Made by a program: the position numbers and the translations under genes. DNA of 6,196 nucleotides from Planctomycetota bacterium (GTDB taxonomy: Bacteria > Planctomycetota > Planctomycetia > Planctomycetales > Planctomycetaceae): contig JAEYWB010000283.1 of the NCBI GenBank assembly GCA_023429275.1, forward strand, positions 1 to 6,196. Direction: 5' to 3'. The number at the start of each line of letters is the position of its first letter. Within the stretch, counting starts at the first letter, position 1. Shown here piece after piece: positions 1 to 6,196 of this stretch. The notes beneath the pieces are model-generated. The model searched no databases, was not told the DNA's origin, and saw nothing but the letters and a program-made list of their open reading frames with translations.

Positions 1-98
1 CGGGACAGGACGACCTGCGAGGCTACTCCGACGTCTCCTATTCGCCCGACGGCAGGAAGATCGTGTTCTCATGCCACTTGCGCGCCGTTCCGGACTGA
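1..98 (+). CDS. C-terminal end of a PD40/TolB-like beta-propeller protein (partial)
   Basis: Frame 3 is open from the left edge to a TGA at 96-98 and gives 31 residues. They contain the stretch YSDVSYSPDGRKIVFSC. The pattern [YF]SPDG+kI[VAL]F is the hallmark of the PD40/WD40-like repeat of TolB-type beta-propellers, which build the blades of periplasmic or secreted propeller proteins. The last repeat lies only about 8 residues from the stop, so this should be the final or closing blade. The rest of the gene is outside the window, so the overall protein (TolB-like, peptidase with propeller, or propeller fused to a kinase) cannot be told. The gene converges on the ABC protein gene, with 76 bases between the two stop codons. 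Confidence 0.6.
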   Translation, partial: GQDDLRGYSDVSYSPDGRKIVFSCHLRAVPD

Positions 99-174
99 GG
101 AGGATCGTCACAGGGACAGGCGCCAGATCGCATCGACGAAGGAGCCGGAGCGCTCCCGATCGCCCGAGCCCCTC

Positions 175-1968
175 TCATCTTGCGGATCGATCCGGCTCGC
201 CCTGCGCGAGCTGAGTCTCAACGTCGGTGCATTGCCACGTTCCGTCCTCCTCGATCTCGAGGCACTGGTCATGGAGCACGGGGTTCGGCAACTGACTGCT
301 GAATGAAACGCAGGTGATCCCCCGCCGTTGCAGGAGTTTCAGCACCCGAAGCTCCGTCGTGTGGTCCAGCGACGATTCGGGACGGTCGAGCAGGACGAAG
401 TCAGGGCGTGCGAGGATGACTCTCGCGATCGCCATCAGCTGTTCCTGCTTCAGCGAGAGGAGACCGTGCCAGTTGCGCGGCACCGGCGTCGCCTCGTTCC
501 GGGGGATTGCGCCGTCGAGTCCCAACAGCTTCAGCACATTCCAGATCTCGATGTCGGTCGTCGCCAGGTCGTCCGGGGAGACGAGCACTTCTCTCAAGGT
601 GCCAAACGGCAGGAACGGGCGTTCGGGAACGTATGCGACTTTTCCGGTCGACGGCCTCAGGACGCGGCCGGAGCCGACGATCGGCATGCCCGCCGCGGCC
701 CGGAACAGTGCCTGCTGGGCAGCGTGTTGACCAGAGATCAACAGGCGGGTCCCTCGGTCGATCGTCAGGTTGAGATCGCGAAGGAGGACCTCCTCCCCGT
801 CGAGGGAGGATTGCAGCGTCAGGTTCCGGAACTCGAAGCAGCCGGCTTCCGATGCACATCCGATACGCCTTTCCGTCCGCTTCTCGATGGAATGAGAGGC
901 CTTGCTCGCAAACTCTCCCAGTCGCCTCAGGACGGCGGCATAGGCCGAGATCGACTGGATCTGCGTCACGATCAGCGAAAGAGCGGTGACCATCGTCGCG
1001 AAGGCCATCGTCGACTGGCCGACGACGCCGAATTCCGCTTCACCCCGCATGAACAGCGGCGCGGCGATCAGGATCGGCACGAGCTGAATCATGTAGTTGT
1101 AAGCCGTCGTGAAGGCCCCGACGTTGCGATTGACCGAGATGATCTTCCGAAAGTTGGCGACGAGCCGATCGATGCGCTCGAAGAGGCGGTGCCGGCTTCG
1201 TCCCTCGTACCCTGCCAGGGCGATGGCATCCCCGACCTGCCGGACGTGGACGAGCTCTCCCCGGAAATCGGCCTCGACATCCGCCTGCTGGTAGTTGAGT
1301 TGAACGAGCGGCCGGCCGAGCAGTGCCGTTACGGCCGAGCCGACGGCGGCATAGACGATCGCGACGACGAACAGTGTCGGACTGATCGCCCACAGGACCC
1401 CCGCGAAGGACAGCGCTGCGATCGTGCTGTTCGTGATCATCACGGCCAGGGCGAGCGTCGTTGATGCGAGCGTCCTGACGTCTTCGGAGATCCGCTGGTC
1501 GGGATTTGTCAGCGCCGTGTCGGACTGCAGCTGCAGATAGATCTGGCCGTCGATGTAGATCGACGTCAGCCGCCGCGTCATCCAGCCCCGCCAGAGGAGG
1601 CCGAGCCGTTCTTCGGCGTACCGCTGGGAGACGGCGATCCCGGTCGAGATCACGAAGACCGCGGCGTAGATCCAGGCAAACGCTGCGAACCGGGACCCGT
1701 CTCGAGTCTGAATGGCCGACAGAAAGTCCCGCAGCACGAAGCTGTTCACCACGTTCATGGCGTTCATCAACACCATGAGCAGGAAGAGAGCCGCCAGCCA
1801 GCGCTTCGCCGCCGGGCCCGACACCGACTGCAAAAACTCCCCGAGGGATCGTCGGAGCCATGACAAAGACTGTCGGCCGAGCTTGTCGCGGGGGACGGTC
1901 ACGGGGAGTTTGAACCTGTGGGTCTGTCGGGAATGCTCTAGGCAGGTTGTGAGTCGAGGACGAGACAT
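175..1968 (-). CDS. ABC membrane/ATPase fusion protein (YddA/SbmA/ABCD type) with a degenerate nucleotide-binding domain
   Basis: This 597-residue protein has the layout of YddA-type exporters (E. coli YddA is 561 residues). About 50 N-terminal residues are followed by six likely membrane helices near 56-78, 94-114, 168-194, 197-217, 288-308 and 318-345. It carries the family motif NPDQRISED (155-163), shared by SbmA/BacA, YddA and peroxisomal ABCD proteins, and the conserved stretch [12 protein letters not shown] (232-243). The ATPase half starts near 375. Its fold markers remain: LFRAAAG after the P-loop position, LPFGTLRE, W500, LLD and SSLD. The active residues do not: the Walker A site reads GQHAAQQAL (413-421) with no GK[ST], the Q-loop Gln is E449, the signature is LSLKQ (504-508), the catalytic Glu is R529, and the H-loop His aligns with S558. 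ATP hydrolysis is therefore unlikely; the substrate is unknown. An in-frame stop lies two codons upstream of the ATG at 1968, which fixes the longest start. I see no good ribosome binding site. Family confidence is high, function low. Confidence 0.9.
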   Translation of the reverse strand: MSRPRLTTCLEHSRQTHRFKLPVTVPRDKLGRQSLSWLRRSLGEFLQSVSGPAAKRWLAALFLLMVLMNAMNVVNSFVLRDFLSAIQTRDGSRFAAFAWIYAAVFVISTGIAVSQRYAEERLGLLWRGWMTRRLTSIYIDGQIYLQLQSDTALTNPDQRISEDVRTLASTTLALAVMITNSTIAALSFAGVLWAISPTLFVVAIVYAAVGSAVTALLGRPLVQLNYQQADVEADFRGELVHVRQVGDAIALAGYEGRSRHRLFERIDRLVANFRKIISVNRNVGAFTTAYNYMIQLVPILIAAPLFMRGEAEFGVVGQSTMAFATMVTALSLIVTQIQSISAYAAVLRRLGEFASKASHSIEKRTERRIGCASEAGCFEFRNLTLQSSLDGEEVLLRDLNLTIDRGTRLLISGQHAAQQALFRAAAGMPIVGSGRVLRPSTGKVAYVPERPFLPFGTLREVLVSPDDLATTDIEIWNVLKLLGLDGAIPRNEATPVPRNWHGLLSLKQEQLMAIARVILARPDFVLLDRPESSLDHTTELRVLKLLQRRGITCVSFSSQLPNPVLHDQCLEIEEDGTWQCTDVETQLAQGEPDRSAR

Positions 1969-2002
1969 CGATCAGCTGGCACTTTTCATGCCCGGGCGAA
2001 GC

Positions 2003-2017
2003 GGCCGGGAACCGGCC
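2003..2017. repeat. Perfect GC-only inverted repeat (6-bp stem, 3-base loop)
   Basis: GGCCGG, spacer GAA, CCGGCC. The arms are exact complements and each is itself a palindrome. It lies 35 bases upstream of the ABC start codon. It could be a 5' leader hairpin of that transcript or simply a chance structure in GC-rich DNA; no T-run follows on either strand, so it does not look like a terminator. Confidence 0.3.
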
Positions 2018-2213
2018 CGGCCGGAGTCATCAGTTCGACGATGCGGGAGCCGGAGAGAGGCGAAGTGGATCGGAGATCGCCGATATTCCGGCCCGGTCGC
2101 CCGGCGGACCGTGATCCGGCATGCGGCTTGGCTGCTGGGCATTCGCCCCCGCTGGCTGATCCGCAACCGGTCTGTCCCGGGCGAACCTATGGCGTCCGTC
2201 TCAGCAGTTTGCC

Positions 2214-2219
2214 TAGAAT
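2214..2219 (+). promoter_or_regulatory. Possible -10 element for glnS
   Basis: TAGAAT matches the sigma-70 -10 consensus at 5 of 6 positions and stands out in GC-rich surroundings. It lies 59 bases upstream of the glnS ATG, which would give a leader of roughly 50 bases. No convincing -35 hexamer is found 15-19 bases upstream, so this is only a candidate. Confidence 0.22.
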
Positions 2220-2278
2220 CGCGTCAGAAGCCCTTGAAGCGACTGCCTGTTGACATCTCTGCTGTTGAGAATGGATTC

Positions 2279-3985
2279 ATGTCCGAGCCTGCCGCCAACG
2301 CGAGCGAAAACCCTGTCGAGAAGCCGCACGACTTCATCCGCCAGATCGTCGCGGCCGACATCGCCTCCGGGAAACATGGGGGACGAGTCCAGACCCGTTT
2401 TCCTCCCGAGCCGAACGGCTACCTTCACATCGGCCATGCCAAGTCGATCTGCCTCAACTTCGGCCTGGCCAAAGAGTTCGGTGGCAAATGCAACCTGCGG
2501 TTCGATGACACGAACCCGACGACCGAAGACACCGAGTACGTCGAATCGATCCAGGACGACATCCGCTGGCTCGGATTCCAGTGGGACGGTCTGTACTACG
2601 CCTCCGACTACTTCGAGCAGCTCTATCTGTGGGCCGAGGAGCTGATTCAGAAAGGGCTCGCCTACGTCGACAGTCAGTCGGCCGAAGAGATGAGCCGTGG
2701 CCGCGGCACCCCTTCGACTCCCGGTGTCGACAGCCCTTACCGCTCGCGCAAGGTCGAAGAGAACCTCGATCTGTTCCGCCGGATGCGGAAGGGGGAGTTC
2801 ACCGATGGAACGCATGTCCTGCGAGCGAAGATGGACATGGCGTCGCCGCACTTCATGATGCGCGACCCGGTGCTGTACCGCATCCGCCATGCACATCATC
2901 ACCGGACGAAGGATGCCTGGTGCATCTACCCGATGTACGACTACGCGCACGGGCAGAGCGACTCGATCGAGACAGTGACACACTCGATCTGCACGCTCGA
3001 GTTCGAGACGCATCGACCGCTCTACGACTGGTTTATCGAGAAGCTCGGGATCTTCCCGTCGCATCAGTACGAGTTCGCCCGGCTCAACCTGACCTATACG
3101 GTCATGAGCAAGCGGAAGCTCCTCGAACTCGTGCAGGCCAAGCTGGTCTCCGGCTGGGACGATCCGCGGATGCCGACCCTCCGGGGCCTGCGGCGGCGCG
3201 GTTACACGCCTGAGTCGCTGCGGAACTTCTGCGCGACGATCGGCGTGACCCGTTACAACGGCCTGACCGACATGATGGTCCTCGAGAATTCCCTCAGGGA
3301 GCATCTCAACAGGATCGCCCAGCGGCGGATGGCGGTCCTCCGGCCGGTGAAGGTCGTCATCGAGAACTATCCGGAAGGACAGGTCGAGGAACTCGACGCC
3401 GTCAACAACCCGGAAGACGCTGCCGCCGGTTCGCGGAAGGTGCCGTTCTCCCGCGAGCTCTACATCGAGCAGGACGACTTCCAGGAGAATCCACCGAAGG
3501 GCTTCTTCCGTCTGAGTCCGGGCAAGGAGGTCCGCCTCCGCTGGGCGTATTTCGTGAAATGCACCGGCGTCGAAAAGGACGCGGCGGGGAATGTCACGCT
3601 CATCCGGGCGACGTACGATCCTGCAACCCGAGGGGGGGACGCTCCCGACGGCCGCAAGGTGAAGGCGACGATCCACTGGGTGAGCGCGGAGAAGGCGATC
3701 GACGCCGAAGTGCGGCTGTACGATCACCTCTGCCGGATCGAGAACCTGAGCGAAGTTCCCGAAGGGGAAGACTGGAAGAGCTACCTCAACCCGAAATCGC
3801 TCGAGACGATCGCGGCGGCGAAGCTGGAGCCCTCGCTGGCCGAGGCGAAGACGGGAGAGCCGGTTCAGTTCGAGCGGCTCGGTTATTTCACCCCCGACAG
3901 CGTCGACGACAAGCCGGGGAAGCGGGTCTTCAACCGCTCGGTGACTCTGAAGGACACGTGGGCGAAGGTGCAGAAGAAGGGTTAG
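2279..3985 (+). CDS. glnS: Glutaminyl-tRNA synthetase
   Basis: This cytoplasmic class I synthetase joins glutamine to tRNA-Gln using ATP. It has 568 residues (E. coli GlnRS has 554) and aligns with it from end to end. The catalytic Rossmann half opens with [17 protein letters not shown], where HIGH is 50-53, R40 and E44 match the active-site pair and RFDDTNP follows. The tRNA acceptor-binding insert and the strongly conserved [10 protein letters not shown] follow; Y220 matches the glutamine-recognising E. coli Tyr211 and C238 matches Cys229. The second ATP motif is MSKR (276-279), followed by WDDPRMPT and [10 protein letters not shown]. The C-terminal half (about 350-568) is the two-barrel anticodon-binding region, with [27 protein letters not shown] and the usual end [14 protein letters not shown] chose ATG 2279 because [14 protein letters not shown] matches the E. 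coli N-terminus. ATG 2189 would add 30 unrelated residues. The ribosome binding site is weak. The gene appears to be transcribed alone. Confidence 0.97.
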   Translation: MSEPAANASENPVEKPHDFIRQIVAADIASGKHGGRVQTRFPPEPNGYLHIGHAKSICLNFGLAKEFGGKCNLRFDDTNPTTEDTEYVESIQDDIRWLGFQWDGLYYASDYFEQLYLWAEELIQKGLAYVDSQSAEEMSRGRGTPSTPGVDSPYRSRKVEENLDLFRRMRKGEFTDGTHVLRAKMDMASPHFMMRDPVLYRIRHAHHHRTKDAWCIYPMYDYAHGQSDSIETVTHSICTLEFETHRPLYDWFIEKLGIFPSHQYEFARLNLTYTVMSKRKLLELVQAKLVSGWDDPRMPTLRGLRRRGYTPESLRNFCATIGVTRYNGLTDMMVLENSLREHLNRIAQRRMAVLRPVKVVIENYPEGQVEELDAVNNPEDAAAGSRKVPFSRELYIEQDDFQENPPKGFFRLSPGKEVRLRWAYFVKCTGVEKDAAGNVTLIRATYDPATRGGDAPDGRKVKATIHWVSAEKAIDAEVRLYDHLCRIENLSEVPEGEDWKSYLNPKSLETIAAAKLEPSLAEAKTGEPVQFERLGYFTPDSVDDKPGKRVFNRSVTLKDTWAKVQKKG

Positions 3986-3998
3986 CCGTCCGGCCTCG

Positions 3999-4148
3999 TC
4001 AGGCGGAATCCCCTCCCTCGAGGATCTCGACACGGACCGACTCCGCGCGGAGCGAGGGGCCTGCGCCGTCCGTCTGCAGCTTCCGCGGCTCGCGGGGCGA
4101 TCGTACTGACCACGTATCGCCAATGGGCTGAGAGACTTGCGTCTCACA
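3999..4148 (-). pseudogene. Orphan C-terminal coding fragment, possible gene remnant
   Basis: A minus-strand frame of 49 codons runs from just after an upstream stop (4149-4151) to TGA at 3999-4001, 13 bases beyond the glnS stop and facing it. It has no ATG, GTG or TTG codon, so it cannot be a normal intact gene. The translation looks like a protein tail: GDTWSVRSPREP, then KLQTDGAGPSLRAESVRVEI, ending LEGGDSA. In the last 33 codons G/C occurs at third positions in 29, at first positions in 26 and at second positions in 19, the ordering expected of real genes in high-GC DNA. In the first 16 codons third-position G/C falls to 8. I read this as the surviving 3' end of a gene whose front was deleted or broken near 4100-4150. 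The protein family is not recognised. A chance open frame remains possible. Confidence 0.35.
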
Positions 4149-4201
4149 TCAGAGCCCGTCCTCGGCAGGCGCCGCCGGGGGGCTCCGGCGAAGGTCCTGC
4201 C
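4128..4201. repeat. Two adjacent stem-loops in the glnS downstream region
   Basis: Hairpin 1 pairs GAGAC (4132-4136) with GTCTC (4141-4145) around loop TTGC. It can be extended by CTGA (4128-4131) with TCAG (4149-4152) across a three-base bulge. Hairpin 2 pairs CGCCGG (4173-4178) with CCGGCG (4185-4190) around GGGGCT, nested inside GGCAGG (4164-4169) with CCTGCC (4196-4201). No U-run follows, so intrinsic termination is not clear. They might stabilise the 3' end of the glnS message, belong to a small RNA, or be a relic of the broken gene. Pairing is seen; function is unknown. Confidence 0.4.
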
Positions 4202-4294
4202 TGTCCAGCTCTAGCGTGTTCCGTTAGATTTCGAAGTTCGGCCGCCTCCGTGCGCCCGTTTGTTCCACCGATCACCATGCCAATCTGTGCGGGC

Positions 4295-4307
4295 GACTTC
4301 AGAAGTC
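4295..4307. promoter_or_regulatory. Perfect 13-bp inverted repeat upstream of the SEC-C gene, possible operator
   Basis: GACTTC A GAAGTC: two exact 6-bp arms around one central base, ending 45 bases before the ATG at 4353. The size and position suit an operator or a short hairpin in the leader of the SEC-C gene. No matching second copy was noticed in the window, and no regulator gene is nearby, so the role is a guess. Confidence 0.25.
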
Positions 4308-4340
4308 ACCTCGCGCTCACCACTACGCCTACCCGATTGC

Positions 4341-4345
4341 AGGGA
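4341..4345 (+). promoter_or_regulatory. Ribosome binding site of the SEC-C/TPR gene
   Basis: AGGGA lies 7 bases before ATG 4353, an ideal Shine-Dalgarno spacing. A second in-frame ATG at 4359 would be 13 bases away, so this site favours 4353 as the start. Confidence 0.6.
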
Positions 4346-4352
4346 CGAGACA

Positions 4353-6196
4353 ATGACGATGGACCCGTATGCGCTGTGCCCGTGCGGCAGCGGCAAGAAG
4401 GTCAAATTCTGCTGCCAGCCGATCGTGGCCGAGATGGAGAAGGTCGAGAAGTTCCAGGAGAACAACCAGCCCCGCATGGCGCTGCAGCTCCTCGAAAAGC
4501 TCGCCAAGAGCCATCCCGCGAACCCGTGGGTCATCACCCGTCAGGGAATCAACCTGATCAACGACGGGCGGGCTGCGGACGCCAAGACGACGCTGGTCGC
4601 CTTCCTCCGGAACCGGCCCGATCATCCGCTGGCGAACGCGCTCTACGCGATGGCAACCGCCGCGGTCGATGGCCTCCCGACCGCCAAGAAGGCGGTGCAC
4701 CGGGCGTTCAAGTTCAGCATCGCCGCCGAGCCTCACCTCTGCGCGATCCTGGCCGGGACGATGGCGGATCACTACTTCGACGAGGGGAGCGTCATGGCCG
4801 CCCGCCAGTACCTGGCGATGGCCCTGCGGCTCGGAGCGGGCGAGGCGCGGCAGCAGGCGCTCGGCGAACTGCTCGAGCTCGACAGCGATCCGCTCATCCC
4901 GTATCCGCTCCGCAGTGGACAGACGATTCCGACCTACGCCGGCGTCGACGCGACGCGCGAGTCCGTCCAGAAGGCGCAGCGGCTCGCATCCGTCGGGTGC
5001 TATGAAGAGGCGGCCCAGCTCCTCACCGACGCCAGCGGCCAGGATCCCGAGTCGGCCGACCTCTGGCACCTGATCGCCCTGTTGCGGGCGTGGGATGGAC
5101 ACGACGCGAGCGCCGCCGAGGCGTTCCGCAAAGCCTCCGGTCTCTACAAGGACTTCTCGCTCGCCGTCGAGTGCGCCACACTGGCCGAGCTTCTGCAGCG
5201 GTTCCGTCCCGAAGGCTCGGTCGCGGTTCGCCAGGTCGGCTATCGTGTCGACTCGGTGTCGAAGCTGTTGACCTCGCTCGACGGCCAGCCGCAGCTCGAT
5301 CGGATGCGCTCCGCCCGGAACCAGCCGGAGAACGGCGCCGCCGCGGTTTACGTCGTCCTCGACCGTCCGATGCCGGCGGCTGATTCCGAGCCGACCCTCG
5401 ATCAGGTTCCCCGCGTCCTGGGACGGATCTACGTCTACGACGCCGTCGACGATCCCGAGGCCGAGGAAGCCGAGCGGGCCCCGCGCGTGCTTCTCTCCGG
5501 CATCGAGGGAGCGAATCTCGACCGGATCCGCCAGTTGTTCCTGGAGGCCGCCGGGGCTCAGGCCCAGCTGATCCCGACTCCGGAAGGGGTGGATGCCGAC
5601 CAGGACGTGATCGCCAGGGTTCCGAAGGACGATGCGGCGCTGTTCATCGATCTGCGGTGGCCGCCGGCACTCAATATTCGCGTGGCCCGCAAGCTGCAGC
5701 AGGACTACGTCCGGGATCTCCTCTTCCGGCAGTGGCCCGAGTCTCCCCGCGAGGTCCTCGGCGGGAAGACTCCCCGCGAAGCGGCGGCCATCCCCGAGCT
5801 CAAGGTGGCGCTCGCCGCCTCCGTTCACTATCTCGATTCGATGTGTGACCTGCGGGGAATCGTCCTGCCGATCACCGAGCTCCGTAGCGAGCTGGGTCTC
5901 GGGCCGGAAGAGCCGCTTGTTCTCACCGATGTCGCCCAGCTCAACACCTTGAGCGCACTGCAGATTCAGCGGCTGCCGCTCGGCGGCCTGACGAACGAGC
6001 AGTTCGACCTTGTGATGCAGCGGGCCCTCACGCTCCGCCATTCCCGCCTGGCCTCGCAGGTCCTGAGCGAGGCGATCGAAGGCCGGCCCGACTATTACAC
6101 GGATCCCAAGGATCGCGGTACGGCGATCGCCCGGCTTTCGGACATCCTTCGGATCGCCGGCGACTTCGAGGGAGCGATCCGCTGGAACCGGATCGG
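4353..6196 (+). CDS. Large SEC-C zinc-motif protein with TPR-like helical repeats (partial, 3' end beyond window)
   Basis: The frame is open from ATG 4353 to the right edge, at least 614 codons. The N-terminus carries CPCGSGKKVKFCC (9-21), a textbook SEC-C zinc-binding motif (CxC-x8-CC) like that at the C-terminus of SecA; many stand-alone proteins use it as an adaptor. Helical TPR-like repeats follow: about 34-95 (MALQLLEKLAKSHP, then DGRAADAKTTLVAFLRNRPD), about 207-275 (LASVGCYEEAAQLLTDA, DASAAEAFRKASG) and again at the edge (ILRIAGDFEGAIRWN, about 597-611). Between them is a mixed alpha/beta region (about 328-560) that I cannot place in a family. It includes a strand-rich start AAVYVVLDRP, ALFIDLRWPP (429-438) and WPESPREVLGGKTPREAA, where LGGKTPREAA (469-478) resembles a motif seen near the ends of MbcA/ParS/Xre-type domains. 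No signal peptide or membrane helix is seen, so it is probably cytoplasmic. Biochemical function is unknown. Confidence 0.9.
   Translation, partial: MTMDPYALCPCGSGKKVKFCCQPIVAEMEKVEKFQENNQPRMALQLLEKLAKSHPANPWVITRQGINLINDGRAADAKTTLVAFLRNRPDHPLANALYAMATAAVDGLPTAKKAVHRAFKFSIAAEPHLCAILAGTMADHYFDEGSVMAARQYLAMALRLGAGEARQQALGELLELDSDPLIPYPLRSGQTIPTYAGVDATRESVQKAQRLASVGCYEEAAQLLTDASGQDPESADLWHLIALLRAWDGHDASAAEAFRKASGLYKDFSLAVECATLAELLQRFRPEGSVAVRQVGYRVDSVSKLLTSLDGQPQLDRMRSARNQPENGAAAVYVVLDRPMPAADSEPTLDQVPRVLGRIYVYDAVDDPEAEEAERAPRVLLSGIEGANLDRIRQLFLEAAGAQAQLIPTPEGVDADQDVIARVPKDDAALFIDLRWPPALNIRVARKLQQDYVRDLLFRQWPESPREVLGGKTPREAAAIPELKVALAASVHYLDSMCDLRGIVLPITELRSELGLGPEEPLVLTDVAQLNTLSALQIQRLPLGGLTNEQFDLVMQRALTLRHSRLASQVLSEAIEGRPDYYTDPKDRGTAIARLSDILRIAGDFEGAIRWNRI

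Larger units (their letters stand above)
1969..2278. other. Divergent intergenic region between the ABC gene and glnS
   Basis: These 310 bases separate the divergent starts of the ABC gene (minus) and glnS (plus), so both promoters should lie here. The glnS frame stays open across the whole stretch, but its translation is arginine-rich and resembles no synthetase. A 64-codon minus-strand frame at 1972-2166 has the same random look. I therefore treat the region as non-coding. It holds a perfect GC stem-loop (2003-2017), a -10-like TAGAAT (2214-2219) and a lone TTGACA (2250-2255) that lacks a usable -10. No tRNA or riboswitch was recognised. Confidence 0.6.
3986..4352. other. Intergenic region between glnS and the SEC-C/TPR gene
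   Basis: These 367 bases contain no complete gene I can support on either strand. From left to right they hold a minus-strand coding-like fragment (3999-4148), two adjacent stem-loops (4128-4201), a less GC-rich stretch (about 4205-4330) with the small inverted repeat 4295-4307, and the ribosome binding site of the next gene. The final minus-strand part of a 108-codon frame (4211-4537) crosses the less GC-rich stretch, but that frame overlaps the SEC-C gene and is judged spurious. No T-rich terminator was seen after glnS, and no tRNA cloverleaf was recognised. Confidence 0.6.

Noticed and set aside
147..156. GGAGCGCTCC palindrome between the two convergent genes, considered as a terminator
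   Set aside because: It has no loop as written and no following T-run on either strand, and it is short for GC-rich DNA, so termination cannot be supported.
328..1464. 378-codon plus-strand open frame opposite the ABC gene
   Set aside because: The translation is rich in Arg, Asp and Gln with no family pattern, while the minus strand encodes a recognisable ABC protein over the same bases.
1972..2166. 64-codon minus-strand frame just upstream of the ABC gene
   Set aside because: Arginine/serine-rich random-looking translation with no ribosome binding site or motif seen. Its stop is 3 bases from the ABC start, but nothing supports a real leader gene.
2250..2255. Perfect TTGACA -35 hexamer before glnS
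   Set aside because: A -10 at normal spacing would fall at about 2271-2278, directly against the start codon, and no TATAAT-like hexamer is there.
1712..2278. Long 5' extension of the glnS frame (189 extra codons)
   Set aside because: The first 257 bases are antisense to the N-terminus of the ABC gene and the rest is random-looking arginine-rich sequence. GlnRS homology begins just after ATG 2279.
2213..4147. 644-codon minus-strand open frame opposite glnS
   Set aside because: It lies entirely antisense to a certain glnS gene. Its translation is arginine/leucine/aspartate-rich with no recognisable domain, as expected when the third-position G/C bias of the real gene removes stops from the opposite strand.
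4211..4537. 108-codon minus-strand frame crossing the SEC-C start
   Set aside because: More than half is antisense to the SEC-C motif region of the real gene. The translation shows no family features and ends in a basic, glycine-rich random-looking tail.
4329..6041. 570-codon minus-strand open frame opposite the SEC-C/TPR gene
   Set aside because: Same shadow effect: low-complexity translation and no domain. The plus strand has a clear ribosome binding site, a SEC-C motif and TPR helices.

Overview
The window is GC-rich DNA from a bacterium, with genes packed on both strands and strong G/C bias at third codon positions. The gene set fits a planctomycete-like genome: a bacterial glutaminyl-tRNA synthetase, a TolB/PD40-type propeller tail and a large SEC-C/TPR protein. 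That assignment is inference, because no rRNA or other decisive marker is present.

Layout. Bases 1-98 (+) are the last 31 codons of a gene ending in a beta-propeller-type repeat. It converges on a minus-strand gene (175-1968) for a fused membrane/ATPase ABC protein of the YddA/SbmA/ABCD type. The membrane half of that protein looks normal. In the nucleotide-binding half, Walker A, the Q-loop, the signature, the catalytic glutamate and the H-loop are all altered. A 310-base divergent intergenic region (1969-2278) separates it from glnS (2279-3985, +), a complete class I glutaminyl-tRNA synthetase with all its hallmark motifs intact. A 367-base gap follows (3986-4352). It holds a short minus-strand reading frame (3999-4148) that looks like the tail end of a protein with no head, two adjacent stem-loops (4128-4201) and a small perfect inverted repeat (4295-4307). 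The last gene (4353 to beyond 6196, +) has a clear ribosome binding site. It encodes a large protein with an N-terminal SEC-C zinc motif, TPR-like helices and a long central region I cannot assign; it runs off the window.

The genes do not form an obvious operon or joint pathway. glnS is housekeeping and means this organism can charge tRNA-Gln directly. The two items most worth a second look are the apparently ATPase-dead ABC protein and the orphan coding fragment just after glnS. I found no tRNA, rRNA, CRISPR array, insertion sequence or phage gene.
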